From the NCBI GenBank assembly GCA_046732895.1, contig JBKPNZ010000019.1, positions 1 through 64,000 on the forward strand: a stretch of 64,000 bases of DNA, read 5' to 3'. The stretch is from JBKPNZ01 sp046732895. GTDB lineage: Bacteria; Actinomycetota; Thermoleophilia; Solirubrobacterales; 70-9. How positions within the stretch are numbered: the stretch's first letter is position 1; every line of letters starts with the position of its first letter. The notes beneath the pieces are model-generated. The model made no database searches. It was not told where the DNA came from and saw only the letters and a program-made list of their open reading frames with translations. Both the position numbers and the translations under genes were made by a program. This document shows positions 42,608 through 50,108 of this stretch, in pieces.

Positions 42608-43729
42608 GTGTTCGCCTCGCTGGTCGGCTTCCTCGGCGACTTCGATCTCGCTGAGGAGGCCGCCCAGGAGGCGTTCGCGGTCGCCGCGGAGCGCTGGCCC
42701 CGCGACGGCGTTCCGGCCAACCCCGGCGCGTGGCTGACGATAACCGCACGCAACTGGGCGATCGACCGGATCCGCCGCGAGCGAACGCTGGCGGAGAAGA
42801 CCCGTCAGCTGGAGGTCCCCGAAGCGACTATGGACGAACTCGACGACACGGTGATCGAGGATGAGCGGCTCGAGCTGATCTTCAGCTGCTGCCATCCCGC
42901 GCTGGCACTCGAGGCGCAGGTCGAGCTCACGCTGCGGGCGCTCGGTGGGCTGACGACAGAAGAGATCGCGCGTGCGTTCCTGGTCTCCGAGGAGACGATG
43001 AAGCGTCGGCTATCGCGGGCGAAAGCGAAGATCAAGGCGACCGGGATTCCGTTCGCCGTCCCGGCCGAGCATCTGCTGCCCGACCGGTTGGACGCAGTGC
43101 TGGCGGTCGTGTACCTGATCTATAACGAGGGCTACTCCGGCCGCATCGACCTGGCCGGTGAGGCGATCAGGCTGGGCCGTGTGCTTGCCGCGTTGATGCC
43201 CGACGAGCCGAACGTGCACGGACTGCTGGCGCTTATGCAGATCCATCACGCGCGGCGCGAGGCGCGATTCTCCGGCGAGGAGCTGGTGTTGCTCGAGGAC
43301 CAGGACCGGTCGCTATGGGACGCGGAGGAGATCGCGGCTGGGCGCACGGCGCTCGAGCGCGCGATCGCGCTGCGCGGCCGCGGCCCGTACGTGCTTCAGG
43401 CCGCGATCGCCTCGCTCCAGGCCGAGGAGCTGATCGATTGGGACGAGGTCGCCGCGCTGTACGGCCAGCTCGCGCAGATCACGGGCTCGCCGGTGGTTGA
43501 GCTGAACCGCGCGGTCGCCGTCGCCAAGGCCGGGTCAACCGAGCAGGCGCTCGAGATCGTCGACGGCCTGGACCTCGACGACTACCAGTACCTGCACTCG
43601 ACGCGCGGGGAATTGCTGCGCCGGCTCGGTCGGACCGGTGAGGCACGCGAAGCGTTCGAGCACGCGCTCGCGCTCGCACGCTCGGAGCGCGAGCGGCGCT
43701 TCCTCGAGCGGCGGATCGCCGAGCTGTAA
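42608..43729 (+). CDS. ECF42-type RNA polymerase sigma factor with C-terminal TPR extension
   Basis: 373 residues from GTG 42608. Region 2: GDFDLAEEAAQEAFAVAAERW and ITARNWAIDRIRRE; region 4: RALGGLTTEEIARAFLVSEE and KRRLSRAKAKIK. About 200 more residues form a TPR-like helical extension (VVELNRAVAVAKAGSTEQAL, RRLGRTGEAREAFEHALAL), the hallmark of ECF42. The frame is open upstream, and LLEDVFRDEWGRVF, typical of the family N-terminus, is encoded from CTG 42572 or 42575, with GGAG 8 nt before. The true start may therefore be CTG. No anti-sigma gene is present; the TPR part is thought to control activity. Confidence 0.9.
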   Translation: MFASLVGFLGDFDLAEEAAQEAFAVAAERWPRDGVPANPGAWLTITARNWAIDRIRRERTLAEKTRQLEVPEATMDELDDTVIEDERLELIFSCCHPALALEAQVELTLRALGGLTTEEIARAFLVSEETMKRRLSRAKAKIKATGIPFAVPAEHLLPDRLDAVLAVVYLIYNEGYSGRIDLAGEAIRLGRVLAALMPDEPNVHGLLALMQIHHARREARFSGEELVLLEDQDRSLWDAEEIAAGRTALERAIALRGRGPYVLQAAIASLQAEELIDWDEVAALYGQLAQITGSPVVELNRAVAVAKAGSTEQALEIVDGLDLDDYQYLHSTRGELLRRLGRTGEAREAFEHALALARSERERRFLERRIAEL

Positions 43730-43778
43730 CCGCGGTCCCGTCGCTGCCGGCCACCTGGGACGCCAGGAAGCGACGGCC

Positions 43779-43806
43779 TGTCCCCTCGGCGCCCGCCCGT
43801 TCGTCG
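43779..43806 (+). promoter_or_regulatory. ECF-type promoter upstream of MFS gene
   Basis: TGTCCCC (43779) and CGTTCGTCG (43798), 19 nt apart, a near copy of the DGPF promoter at 42168-42195. Likely recognised by the ECF42 factor encoded just upstream. Confidence 0.6.
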
Positions 43807-43839
43807 TCCTAGCGACAACCAGCCCAAGAGGAGGCAGAG

Positions 43840-45405
43840 ATGCGACGCCAGATAAACACCTACTTGCGACGCCAAACAAACACCCACTTGCGCCACCAGG
43901 CCAACAGCCAACCCCCTGTGGGGACGGCTGGGGGTCCGACGACGTCCAGGTCCCCGAATATCAACCGCTGGCGGGCGTTTGCGCTGTTGGCGGTGTTGTT
44001 CTTCATGACGATTGTCGATCTGACGATCGTCAACGTCTCGCTGCCCACGATCGGCCGCGATCTGCACTTCTCAGAAACGAGCCTGCAGTGGGTGGTGACC
44101 GCGTACGCGCTCACCTTCGGCGGCTTCATGCTGCTCGGCGGTCGCGCGGCGGATCTGCTCGGCCGCCGCCGGATGCTGATGGCCGGGCTTGCCTTGTTCA
44201 CGGGCGCCTCGCTCGCAGCCGCGCTGTCGACCAGCGAGGTGTCGCTGATCGCCGCGCGAGCCGTTCAGGGGCTTGGCGGGGCAATCATGCTGCCCGCCGC
44301 CCTCTCGATCGTGATGAGCATGTTCGCCGAGGGCACCGAGCGCAACAAGGCGCTCGGGATCTGGGGCGGGCTCGGCGCCGCCGGGGCGACCGTTGGTGTG
44401 ATCGCCGGCGGGCTTCTCACCCAATACGCCGGGTGGGAGTACATCTTCTATCTGAACGTCCCGATCGGGGTGGCCGCGCTCGCGCTCGCTCCGCGAATCG
44501 TGCCCGAGAGCCGCCTCGCCACGACGCGGCGACGGTTTGACGCGCTCGGTGCGATCACCGGCACGGGCGGCCTGGTGCTGCTGGTGGTCGCGATCTCCCA
44601 GGCCCCGCAGTACGGCTGGGGCGCGACGAGAACGATCGCACTGCTGGTGGCATCGGCGGCGCTGCTGGTCGCGTTCCTGGCGATCGAGAACCGGGTGAAG
44701 GAGCCCCTGCTTCCCCTCTCGATCTTCCGGTTGCACACGCTCGCCGGCGCGAACGTCGCCGGGCTGCTGTTGGGAGGCAGCTTCTTCGCGTTCATCTTCG
44801 TCGGCACCCTGTACATGCAGCAGGTGCTGCACTACAGCGCGCTCCAGTCGGGATTCGCGTGGCTGGCCGCGTCGCTGACCTCGATCGCGCTCGCTGGCAT
44901 CGCGCAGGCGTTGGTCACCCGCGGCGGCGCCAAGGTCGTGATGGCGATCGGGATGGCGCTGATCGGCGCGGGCATCGTCTGGGCGACCCAGGTGCCCGTC
45001 AACGGCCACTTCGTCGGCAACCTGCTCGGGCCGTTCGTCGTTGCCGGCGCCGGGACCGCGTTCGCGTTCATCCCGATCTCGATCGCCGCCCTGGAGGGGG
45101 TCGAGGAGCATAGAGCGGGGCTCGCGTCCGGGCTCCTGAACACCGGCCAGCAGCTCGGCGGAGCGATCGGGATCGCGATCGCCTCGAGCGTCGCCGCCAG
45201 CCACACGCAGGCGATGCTGCAAACCGGCCACGCTGTGCCCGAGTCGCTCACCGGCGGCTTCCGGTCCGCATTCTGGGTGCTCGGCGCGATCGCGCTGCTC
45301 GCCCTCCCGGCGATCTTCGCGCTCGTCCGCCGCAACGAGCTCTCCGAAGAGGTGACCAAGACCACGATCCGCGAGCCGCAGCCCGCGCTCGCCGGAACCA
45401 ACTAG
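43840..45405 (+). CDS. MFS drug-efflux transporter (DHA2/EmrB-QacA type)
   Basis: 521 residues from ATG 43840 after AGGAGG. Around 14 transmembrane helices fit the DHA2 family. Motifs: FMTIVDLTIVNVSLPTIGRDL (motif D1), LGGRAADLLGRRRML (motif A) and ARAVQGLGGAIMLPAAL (motif B region), then GGLGAAGATVGVIAGGLL (motif C). It probably exports small toxic compounds by proton antiport. The first 24 residues are an unusual hydrophilic extension made of three 8-residue repeats. The upstream region shares the ECF promoter element, which ties it to the sigma factor. Confidence 0.9.
   Translation: MRRQINTYLRRQTNTHLRHQANSQPPVGTAGGPTTSRSPNINRWRAFALLAVLFFMTIVDLTIVNVSLPTIGRDLHFSETSLQWVVTAYALTFGGFMLLGGRAADLLGRRRMLMAGLALFTGASLAAALSTSEVSLIAARAVQGLGGAIMLPAALSIVMSMFAEGTERNKALGIWGGLGAAGATVGVIAGGLLTQYAGWEYIFYLNVPIGVAALALAPRIVPESRLATTRRRFDALGAITGTGGLVLLVVAISQAPQYGWGATRTIALLVASAALLVAFLAIENRVKEPLLPLSIFRLHTLAGANVAGLLLGGSFFAFIFVGTLYMQQVLHYSALQSGFAWLAASLTSIALAGIAQALVTRGGAKVVMAIGMALIGAGIVWATQVPVNGHFVGNLLGPFVVAGAGTAFAFIPISIAALEGVEEHRAGLASGLLNTGQQLGGAIGIAIASSVAASHTQAMLQTGHAVPESLTGGFRSAFWVLGAIALLALPAIFALVRRNELSEEVTKTTIREPQPALAGTN
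43843..43914 (+). repeat. three 24-nt tandem repeats at the MFS 5' end
   Basis: Encodes RRQINTYL, RRQTNTHL, RHQANSQP. Units 1 and 2 differ at only a few bases and unit 3 is more diverged. Boundaries follow the codon phase. Confidence 0.7.
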
Positions 45406-45421
45406 AGAAGGAGACGCAACC

Positions 45422-45478
45422 ATGAGCGACGCGCCCAACAAGTACGACACAGGAGGAGCACCGCGATGCGCAAGCTGA
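45422..45478 (+). CDS. 18-aa ORF in front of the second RibD-like gene
   Basis: MSDAPNKYDTGGAPRCAS with a good GAAGGAG ribosome binding site upstream of its ATG. It overlaps the start of the RibD-like gene in another frame and contains that gene's ribosome binding site. It could be a coupling peptide or the surviving N-terminus of a deleted gene. Confidence 0.25.
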   Translation: MSDAPNKYDTGGAPRCAS

Positions 45479-45996
45479 TCGAGTCCACCCTCGTCTCCCT
45501 GGACGGCGTCATCGAATCGCCGGAACGGTGGGCGATCTTCGACGAGGAGGCCACCCAGAGGTCCATGCAGGAGCTGGACAATTATGACGCGTTCGTCATG
45601 GGTCGCGTCACGTATGAGCGGTTCCGCGACAACTGGTCTTCCGGCGGCAACCCCTACCTCGACCGGATCAGCGCGATGCCCAAGTACGTCGCCTCCCGAT
45701 CGCTCACCGAAGTCACCTGGAACGCCACCCTCCTCGGGTCTGACGTCGTCGCCGCCATCGAGGAGCTGAAGGCCCAACCCGGGAAGGACCTCATCAAGTA
45801 CGGCAACAGCCGCCTGGATGCCACGCTCTTGCGCGCGGGGCTCGTCGACGAACTCCACGTCTGGATCATGCCCGTCGTCGTCGGCAGCGGCCAGCGCATT
45901 TTCGAGGACGTCGAGACGTCGTCGCTCAAGCTAACTCTCGGCGACGTCAACAAGCTGCGCAGCGGCGCGGTCGTCCTCAGCTACATACTCGGCTAG
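45466..45996 (+). CDS. dihydrofolate reductase-like (RibD C-terminal domain) protein
   Basis: 176 residues from ATG 45466, AGGAGG upstream. Motifs: KLIESTLVSLDGVIESPERW, DAFVMGRVTYERFRDNW (NADPH-binding), KYVASRSLTEVTWNATLL, DLIKYGNSRLDATLLRAGLVDELHVWIMPVVVGSG. It is a small NADPH-dependent reductase of unknown substrate, related to but clearly different from the protein at 41181. It follows the MFS gene by 60 nt and probably shares its transcript. Confidence 0.85.
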   Translation: MRKLIESTLVSLDGVIESPERWAIFDEEATQRSMQELDNYDAFVMGRVTYERFRDNWSSGGNPYLDRISAMPKYVASRSLTEVTWNATLLGSDVVAAIEELKAQPGKDLIKYGNSRLDATLLRAGLVDELHVWIMPVVVGSGQRIFEDVETSSLKLTLGDVNKLRSGAVVLSYILG

Positions 45997-46015
45997 AGGA
46001 CCTCCTCCAGCGGTG

Positions 46016-46354
46016 CTAGCGCTCCAGCAACGGCCGAAGCTCGATCGCGCCGCCGACGCGCCCCGCCGGGATCCGCGCCGCCAGCGCGATCGCCTCGTCG
46101 ACGTTATCCACCTCGAACTCGCAGAAGCCGCCGAACACCTCCTTGGTGTCCGCGAACGGACCATCGGTGGTCACCGTCTGGCCATCGCGGACTCTCACGG
46201 TCGTGGCCGTCTCCACCGGCTGCAACCGGGCGCCGTTCAGGAACCGCGATTTGTTGGAAAGCGCCATGTACTCCGCGAACATGGCCTCGTACTGCCCCTC
46301 GGGGAGCGCCTCGAGGGATCCGGGCGCCTCGTAGATCAACAGCGCGTACTTCAT
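46016..46354 (-). CDS. DGPF domain (YCII-related) protein, second copy
   Basis: 112 residues from ATG 46354 with GGAGG upstream. It contains VTTDGPFADTKEVFGGFCEFE and ends AARIPAGRVGGAIELRPLLER, closely similar to the DGPF protein at 42231 and of the same length. There is no sigma factor in its own transcript; it may work with the ECF42 factor encoded nearby. Its start overlaps the stop of the membrane protein gene by 4 nt (ATGA). Confidence 0.88.
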   Translation of the reverse strand: MKYALLIYEAPGSLEALPEGQYEAMFAEYMALSNKSRFLNGARLQPVETATTVRVRDGQTVTTDGPFADTKEVFGGFCEFEVDNVDEAIALAARIPAGRVGGAIELRPLLER

Positions 46355-47088
46355 CCACCCTCCAAGGAGACTATGGCGGAGCGCTTCCATGCTGATCCCT
46401 GATACCGCATCAGCGCGGCCAGCGTGACCACGGCCGCTGTACCTCCTGCGGCGAGTGCAGCCGCCAGAGAGTGAGCAGAAACGATGGCGGCGAGCAGCCC
46501 GACGGCAGAACCCGCAAGTACGGCCGTGATGAAAGCGACCATGCCCGCGACCGTTCGCAATCCCTGCCAGCGTCCGCGCCACAATCCCTGCACTTGGAGC
46601 CGGTGCTGTTGGACGCCTGCGTGCAGCGGTGGCAGGGGCAGATCCGCTTGCTGCTGTCCGGGGACGCTGAGCAGATATGGGGTCAGCTCGGGCGCCTCAT
46701 CGAGGTAGTAGCCCCGCAGGAGCGCAATCCGCTGCGCGTAACGGAGATCCTCGATTCCCGACTGCAGCACACGCTCGAACGTAACCAGCCCCGTGAACGC
46801 GAGCGTCGGAAGCAGAACGAGACCGAAAGCGTAGAAAGCTGTGCCCACGCTAGTAGCCGTTGCGATCAATCCCAAGGCGACCAAACCACCCGAGACGGCC
46901 CCGATGAACATGGTCGCTCGTCCAGTCGACTCGGCGATCGTGGACCCCCGGGCAACCTGGAGCGTGAAATGTTCCGTCGTCGCGAACGTCACCGCCGCGG
47001 GGCGCGGGGCGGCGCCTGGCTCGCCAACAGCGCTATCAGGCCGTGGGCGGCGGTCCCCGCCCTCTTCGCTACTGGTGTCCTCCGCCAC
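46351..47088 (-). CDS. four-helix membrane protein, unknown function
   Basis: 245 residues. A hydrophilic N-terminus (about 1-58) is rich in Glu, Asp, Pro and Gly. Hydrophobic segments follow near 60-78, 82-104, 180-203 and 207-227. The loop between the pairs is long (about 105-178) and Leu/Gln-rich (YYLDEAPELTPYLLSVPGQQ). It is translationally coupled to the second DGPF gene, so the two proteins may act together. No family recognised. Confidence 0.6.
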   Translation of the reverse strand: MAEDTSSEEGGDRRPRPDSAVGEPGAAPRPAAVTFATTEHFTLQVARGSTIAESTGRATMFIGAVSGGLVALGLIATATSVGTAFYAFGLVLLPTLAFTGLVTFERVLQSGIEDLRYAQRIALLRGYYLDEAPELTPYLLSVPGQQQADLPLPPLHAGVQQHRLQVQGLWRGRWQGLRTVAGMVAFITAVLAGSAVGLLAAIVSAHSLAAALAAGGTAAVVTLAALMRYQGSAWKRSAIVSLEGG

Positions 47089-47586
47089 TCAGCCGGCCCC
47101 TTTCAGTTCGCAAGTAAGAGCCTGGCAAGTCGAGAATCTAGTGAAATCCGCCAAACGCACCGCGGCGTTTGCTTGCCTCGGCGACCAGCAGCGAGCGGCG
47201 CCGCCGATCTCATGCCCGCTTCGGATGACAAGGAGCGCGGAGCCGAAATCGGCCGCTGACGCTTCGCGCGAGATGCGACAGGACGGGGCGGGGGGGTCGG
47301 GAAGGCAAATCAATCGGCCGAGAGTCGTGCCCGAACTCAGACCCGGTGAACGCGCTTGCCCTACTCCTGGAGGAATGACCGTCGGGCGAAGCGTCGCGGG
47401 CAGTGCTTGGCCCCCTCCCAACGAGGGAATCGTGTGATTTCCGGGTAATCCCGCATCTAGACTGGGATTGTGGAGCCTCGGTTTCGGCAGCGGGAACCGC
47501 TCGCTGCCCCTCGCTGCCCATTGGAAGGCTCCATTTCACACCGGCGTATCGCGTGCACCTGATCCAAAAACCGCTTCGTTAAGCCG
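47089..47586. other. long non-coding stretch before tRNA-Arg
   Basis: About 500 nt with no frame that resembles a real protein. Local GCTGCCC/GGGCAGC-type repeats occur near 47485-47520 (CTCGCTGCCC twice in tandem). The tRNA promoter is at its right end. It could hold decayed mobile-element sequence, but I identify none. Confidence 0.5.
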
Positions 47587-47592
47587 TAAACT
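47587..47592 (+). promoter_or_regulatory. -10 box TAAACT of tRNA-Arg
   Basis: Eight nt before the tRNA 5' end; the equivalent position at the broken copy reads TAGACT. Confidence 0.45.
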
Positions 47593-47600
47593 CGCCCCTA

Positions 47601-47674
<74 letters not shown>

Positions 47675-47679
47675 CTCCG

Positions 47680-48435
47680 GTGCCCCGCGCGCGATGCCTT
47701 CTGCTCTCACTCACGGTGGCGCTCTTCGCCACCGCCGCCGGCTGCGGGGGCAGCGACTCCTCCACGACGAGCGTCCCGCCGGAGACGCCTGACCCGCTTC
47801 CGAAGCTCGCCGACCGCTGGAGGCCGTTCCGCAGCGACAGTCAGGGGCTGGCAATCGGAGTTGCACCGGGGTGGAAGCACGGCGCTCCCTGCTTCGGCAA
47901 CCGCGGCGAGCACAAGCACGGGGGGCCGAAATCCGAGCGTCACGACCAAGCCAAGCAGAAGCCGAAGGACGCCAAGCAGAAGCCGAGCAACGGCAAGCAG
48001 CAGCAGCGCGGTGAGCAAAAGCGCGCCAAGGGGGCCCGTGCCGAAGTCGTCGTCCTCTGCTCTCCCAACTTGCTGACGACCGTCTCGGTGACCGTGGACC
48101 GCTCGACGGAGGCCCTGGACGTGCCGGTCAAGCAGTTCGCGACGCGGGCCTTCCAGAGCCTCTCCGACGAGCGCTACGGCGGCTCGCTCGAGGGGGGCAG
48201 GCCCCGACAGTTCGGCGGCCGCTACGAGGGGGTCAGCGTCTCGGGGGAGGGAAAGATCCCGGGCTCCGGCTTCAAGCAGAAGGTCGAGCTGATCGTCCTG
48301 CGCCGCGAATCGCTGGCGAACTTCACGGTGGTCATCGCCGCGAACGCCAGCGCCTCCGCCGCGCAGCAGCGTCAGGCCGAGAGGATGGTCCGCACCCTGC
48401 GCGACGAGCCGGTGAAGAACTCCGCCGGTCGCTAG
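47680..48435 (+). CDS. lipoprotein with Lys/Gln-rich segment, unknown function
   Basis: 251 residues from GTG 47680, only 5 nt after the tRNA; a later start is possible. The signal peptide ends in the lipobox ATAAGC-GG. A hydrophilic segment at about 88-125 is dominated by Lys, Gln and Pro (KQKPKDAKQKPSNGKQQQ). A structured C-terminal domain follows (EVVVLCSPNLLTTVSVTVDR, then KVELIVLRRESLANFTVVIAANAS). It probably senses or binds something at the cell surface. No family recognised. Confidence 0.6.
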   Translation: MPRARCLLLSLTVALFATAAGCGGSDSSTTSVPPETPDPLPKLADRWRPFRSDSQGLAIGVAPGWKHGAPCFGNRGEHKHGGPKSERHDQAKQKPKDAKQKPSNGKQQQRGEQKRAKGARAEVVVLCSPNLLTTVSVTVDRSTEALDVPVKQFATRAFQSLSDERYGGSLEGGRPRQFGGRYEGVSVSGEGKIPGSGFKQKVELIVLRRESLANFTVVIAANASASAAQQRQAERMVRTLRDEPVKNSAGR

Positions 48436-48456
48436 GCGCCCTCGCCGTAGGCCGCT

Positions 48457-49020
48457 CTACGCGTCGGGGCGGTCGGGATAGATCTCGTCGATGGTGACGA
48501 GGGCGCGGAACGGCGCCCGTGCCGCTTCGGCGATCGCATCGGCGCCGCCCGCCAGGCGATCGACAACGCACAGCGCGCCGACGATCTCGAGCCCCTCCTC
48601 GCGGATGCGCTCGATCGCCGACACCGTGGAGCCACCGGTCGTCACCGTGTCCTCGACGACCAGGCACCGCGTGCCCGCCTCCACGGGCCCCTCCACCCAG
48701 CGCTGGAGCCCGTGCTCCTTGCGCTCCTTGCGAACGAAGAACCCGGTGAGGGCCGACCCGCCGGGCACGGCGATCGCGGCGCAAGCGAGGGGGATCGCCG
48801 CCATCACCGGGCCTCCGACGGCGTCGGCACCCTGCTCGGCGGCTGCCGCAGCGATCAGCTCGCCTGCCGCAAGGAAGCCGGCGGGGCGCAGCAGTGCCCG
48901 GCGGGCATCGACGTAATACGAGGCCTGCTGGCCCGACGACAGCGTTACCTCGCCGATCACGAGCGCGTGCTCGCGGAGCTCACCGAGCAGGGTCTCGCTG
49001 GCTCGCTCGAGGTCAGCCAT
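48457..49020 (-). CDS. pyrE: orotate phosphoribosyltransferase
   Basis: 187 residues. The type I phosphoribosyltransferase PRPP motif is CLVVEDTVTTGGST. The OPRT N-terminal segment is GEVTLSSGQQASYYVDARRALL, and GFFVRKERKEHGLQRWVEG is the catalytic loop with Lys residues. It converts orotate and PRPP to OMP in pyrimidine synthesis. It lies 9 nt after the L,D-transpeptidase gene at the end of a four-gene minus-strand run; the other pyr genes are not adjacent. Confidence 0.92.
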   Translation of the reverse strand: MADLERASETLLGELREHALVIGEVTLSSGQQASYYVDARRALLRPAGFLAAGELIAAAAAEQGADAVGGPVMAAIPLACAAIAVPGGSALTGFFVRKERKEHGLQRWVEGPVEAGTRCLVVEDTVTTGGSTVSAIERIREEGLEIVGALCVVDRLAGGADAIAEAARAPFRALVTIDEIYPDRPDA

Positions 49021-49029
49021 GCGCTGTGC

Positions 49030-50070
49030 TCAGCCGTACGTGTAGATCGATTCCCCGAGGTGGATCCAGTTGTAGATGAACTGGGAGTCGGGGATCGGAT
49101 TGCGCACGCAGCCGTGGCTTGCGTTGTAGGTCGGCACGGAGTGGTAGCCGTGGGTGGCGTAGCCGCGGATGAAGTAGACCGAGTAGTACATCCCCTCGCT
49201 GTTGTAGCCGGGCGTCTTCCGATAGAAGTGGAAGTGGCCGCGGATCGTCGGCGTCGCCGGCGCCCCGGTCGAGACGTGGTAGGTGTACTGGGCCTTGCCG
49301 TGGTCGATCAGCGCCATGACCTGGCGGGAGATGTCGACCTCGACGTGGCGACCGGCGCCCGGGTACTTCGGCTTGAAGCGGCCGCGCCGATCGGCGAGCC
49401 TCTTGAAGATCCCCGACGTTGCGCTCGTGATGCGAGCCATGCCGTTCACCTTGCGGAAGGCCAGCACAGCGCGCCGGGTCGCGTCGTTGTAGGAGCGGCC
49501 GTTCGGCGCGTTGGCGTAGCCATCGTGGTTGAGGAGGTCGTTGAAGATGCCGGCCGCGTCGGAGGTGCCTCCGTTGAGCGACCGGTACCTCACCGTGAAG
49601 CTCTTGCTGCCCGTCTTCGCGTGCGGGATGTTCTGTGTGGGCTTGTGGATCGCCACCCCGCGGTAGTGCGCCGGCTTGATCAGGTGCTTGGTGCGCATCT
49701 TCACGCGGCCGGAGTTGTGACCGGGCACGTGCTTCACCCGCCTCTCGACGCGCTGGATCACGTGGCCGTTCCGAAGCAGAAGCAGCTTCACCTTCTCGCC
49801 CTGGACGTATGGCCGCAGGTTCGCGACGACGTAGGCGTACTTGCCGACATTCACCTTGCCCCCGTGCAGGCGCCGGATCTCGATCCCGAGCGGGCTCACC
49901 TGACGGTGGGAGCTCTCGGTGTCCTGCGTGCCTGCGGCAGGCTGGACTCCCTCCGCCCCGGTTGCCCCGGTCGGGGGCTCCTGGGCCATGACCCAGGCGG
50001 GCAGCGCGAGGCATGCAGTCGCTGCCAAGCCTCCCGCCCAGGTGAGGGACCGCCGTTTCACCGGCGGCAT
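49030..50070 (-). CDS. L,D-transpeptidase (YkuD) with peptidoglycan-binding domain
   Basis: 346 residues from ATG 50070; longer frames upstream are shadows of the CPBP gene. A signal peptide is present (1-27, ending VMAQE). Beta-rich domain at about 60-170, then a peptidoglycan-binding-1 domain (FNDLLNHDGYANAPNGRSYN, RAVLAFRKVNGM). The C-terminal YkuD domain has YATHGYHSVPTYNASHGCVR with the catalytic His and Cys. It probably makes 3-3 peptidoglycan cross-links or attaches proteins to the wall. It is carbapenem-sensitive as a family. Confidence 0.9.
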   Translation of the reverse strand: MPPVKRRSLTWAGGLAATACLALPAWVMAQEPPTGATGAEGVQPAAGTQDTESSHRQVSPLGIEIRRLHGGKVNVGKYAYVVANLRPYVQGEKVKLLLLRNGHVIQRVERRVKHVPGHNSGRVKMRTKHLIKPAHYRGVAIHKPTQNIPHAKTGSKSFTVRYRSLNGGTSDAAGIFNDLLNHDGYANAPNGRSYNDATRRAVLAFRKVNGMARITSATSGIFKRLADRRGRFKPKYPGAGRHVEVDISRQVMALIDHGKAQYTYHVSTGAPATPTIRGHFHFYRKTPGYNSEGMYYSVYFIRGYATHGYHSVPTYNASHGCVRNPIPDSQFIYNWIHLGESIYTYG

Positions 50071-50108
50071 TGTGCCATGCCGCGCCGGACGCGTGGGTGA
50101 GGATTTGC

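Noticed and set aside
47089..47539. Several frames of 81-198 residues left of tRNA-Arg
   Set aside because: Composition is Arg/Ser/Pro-rich without hydrophobic core or motif, and no good start signal is present.
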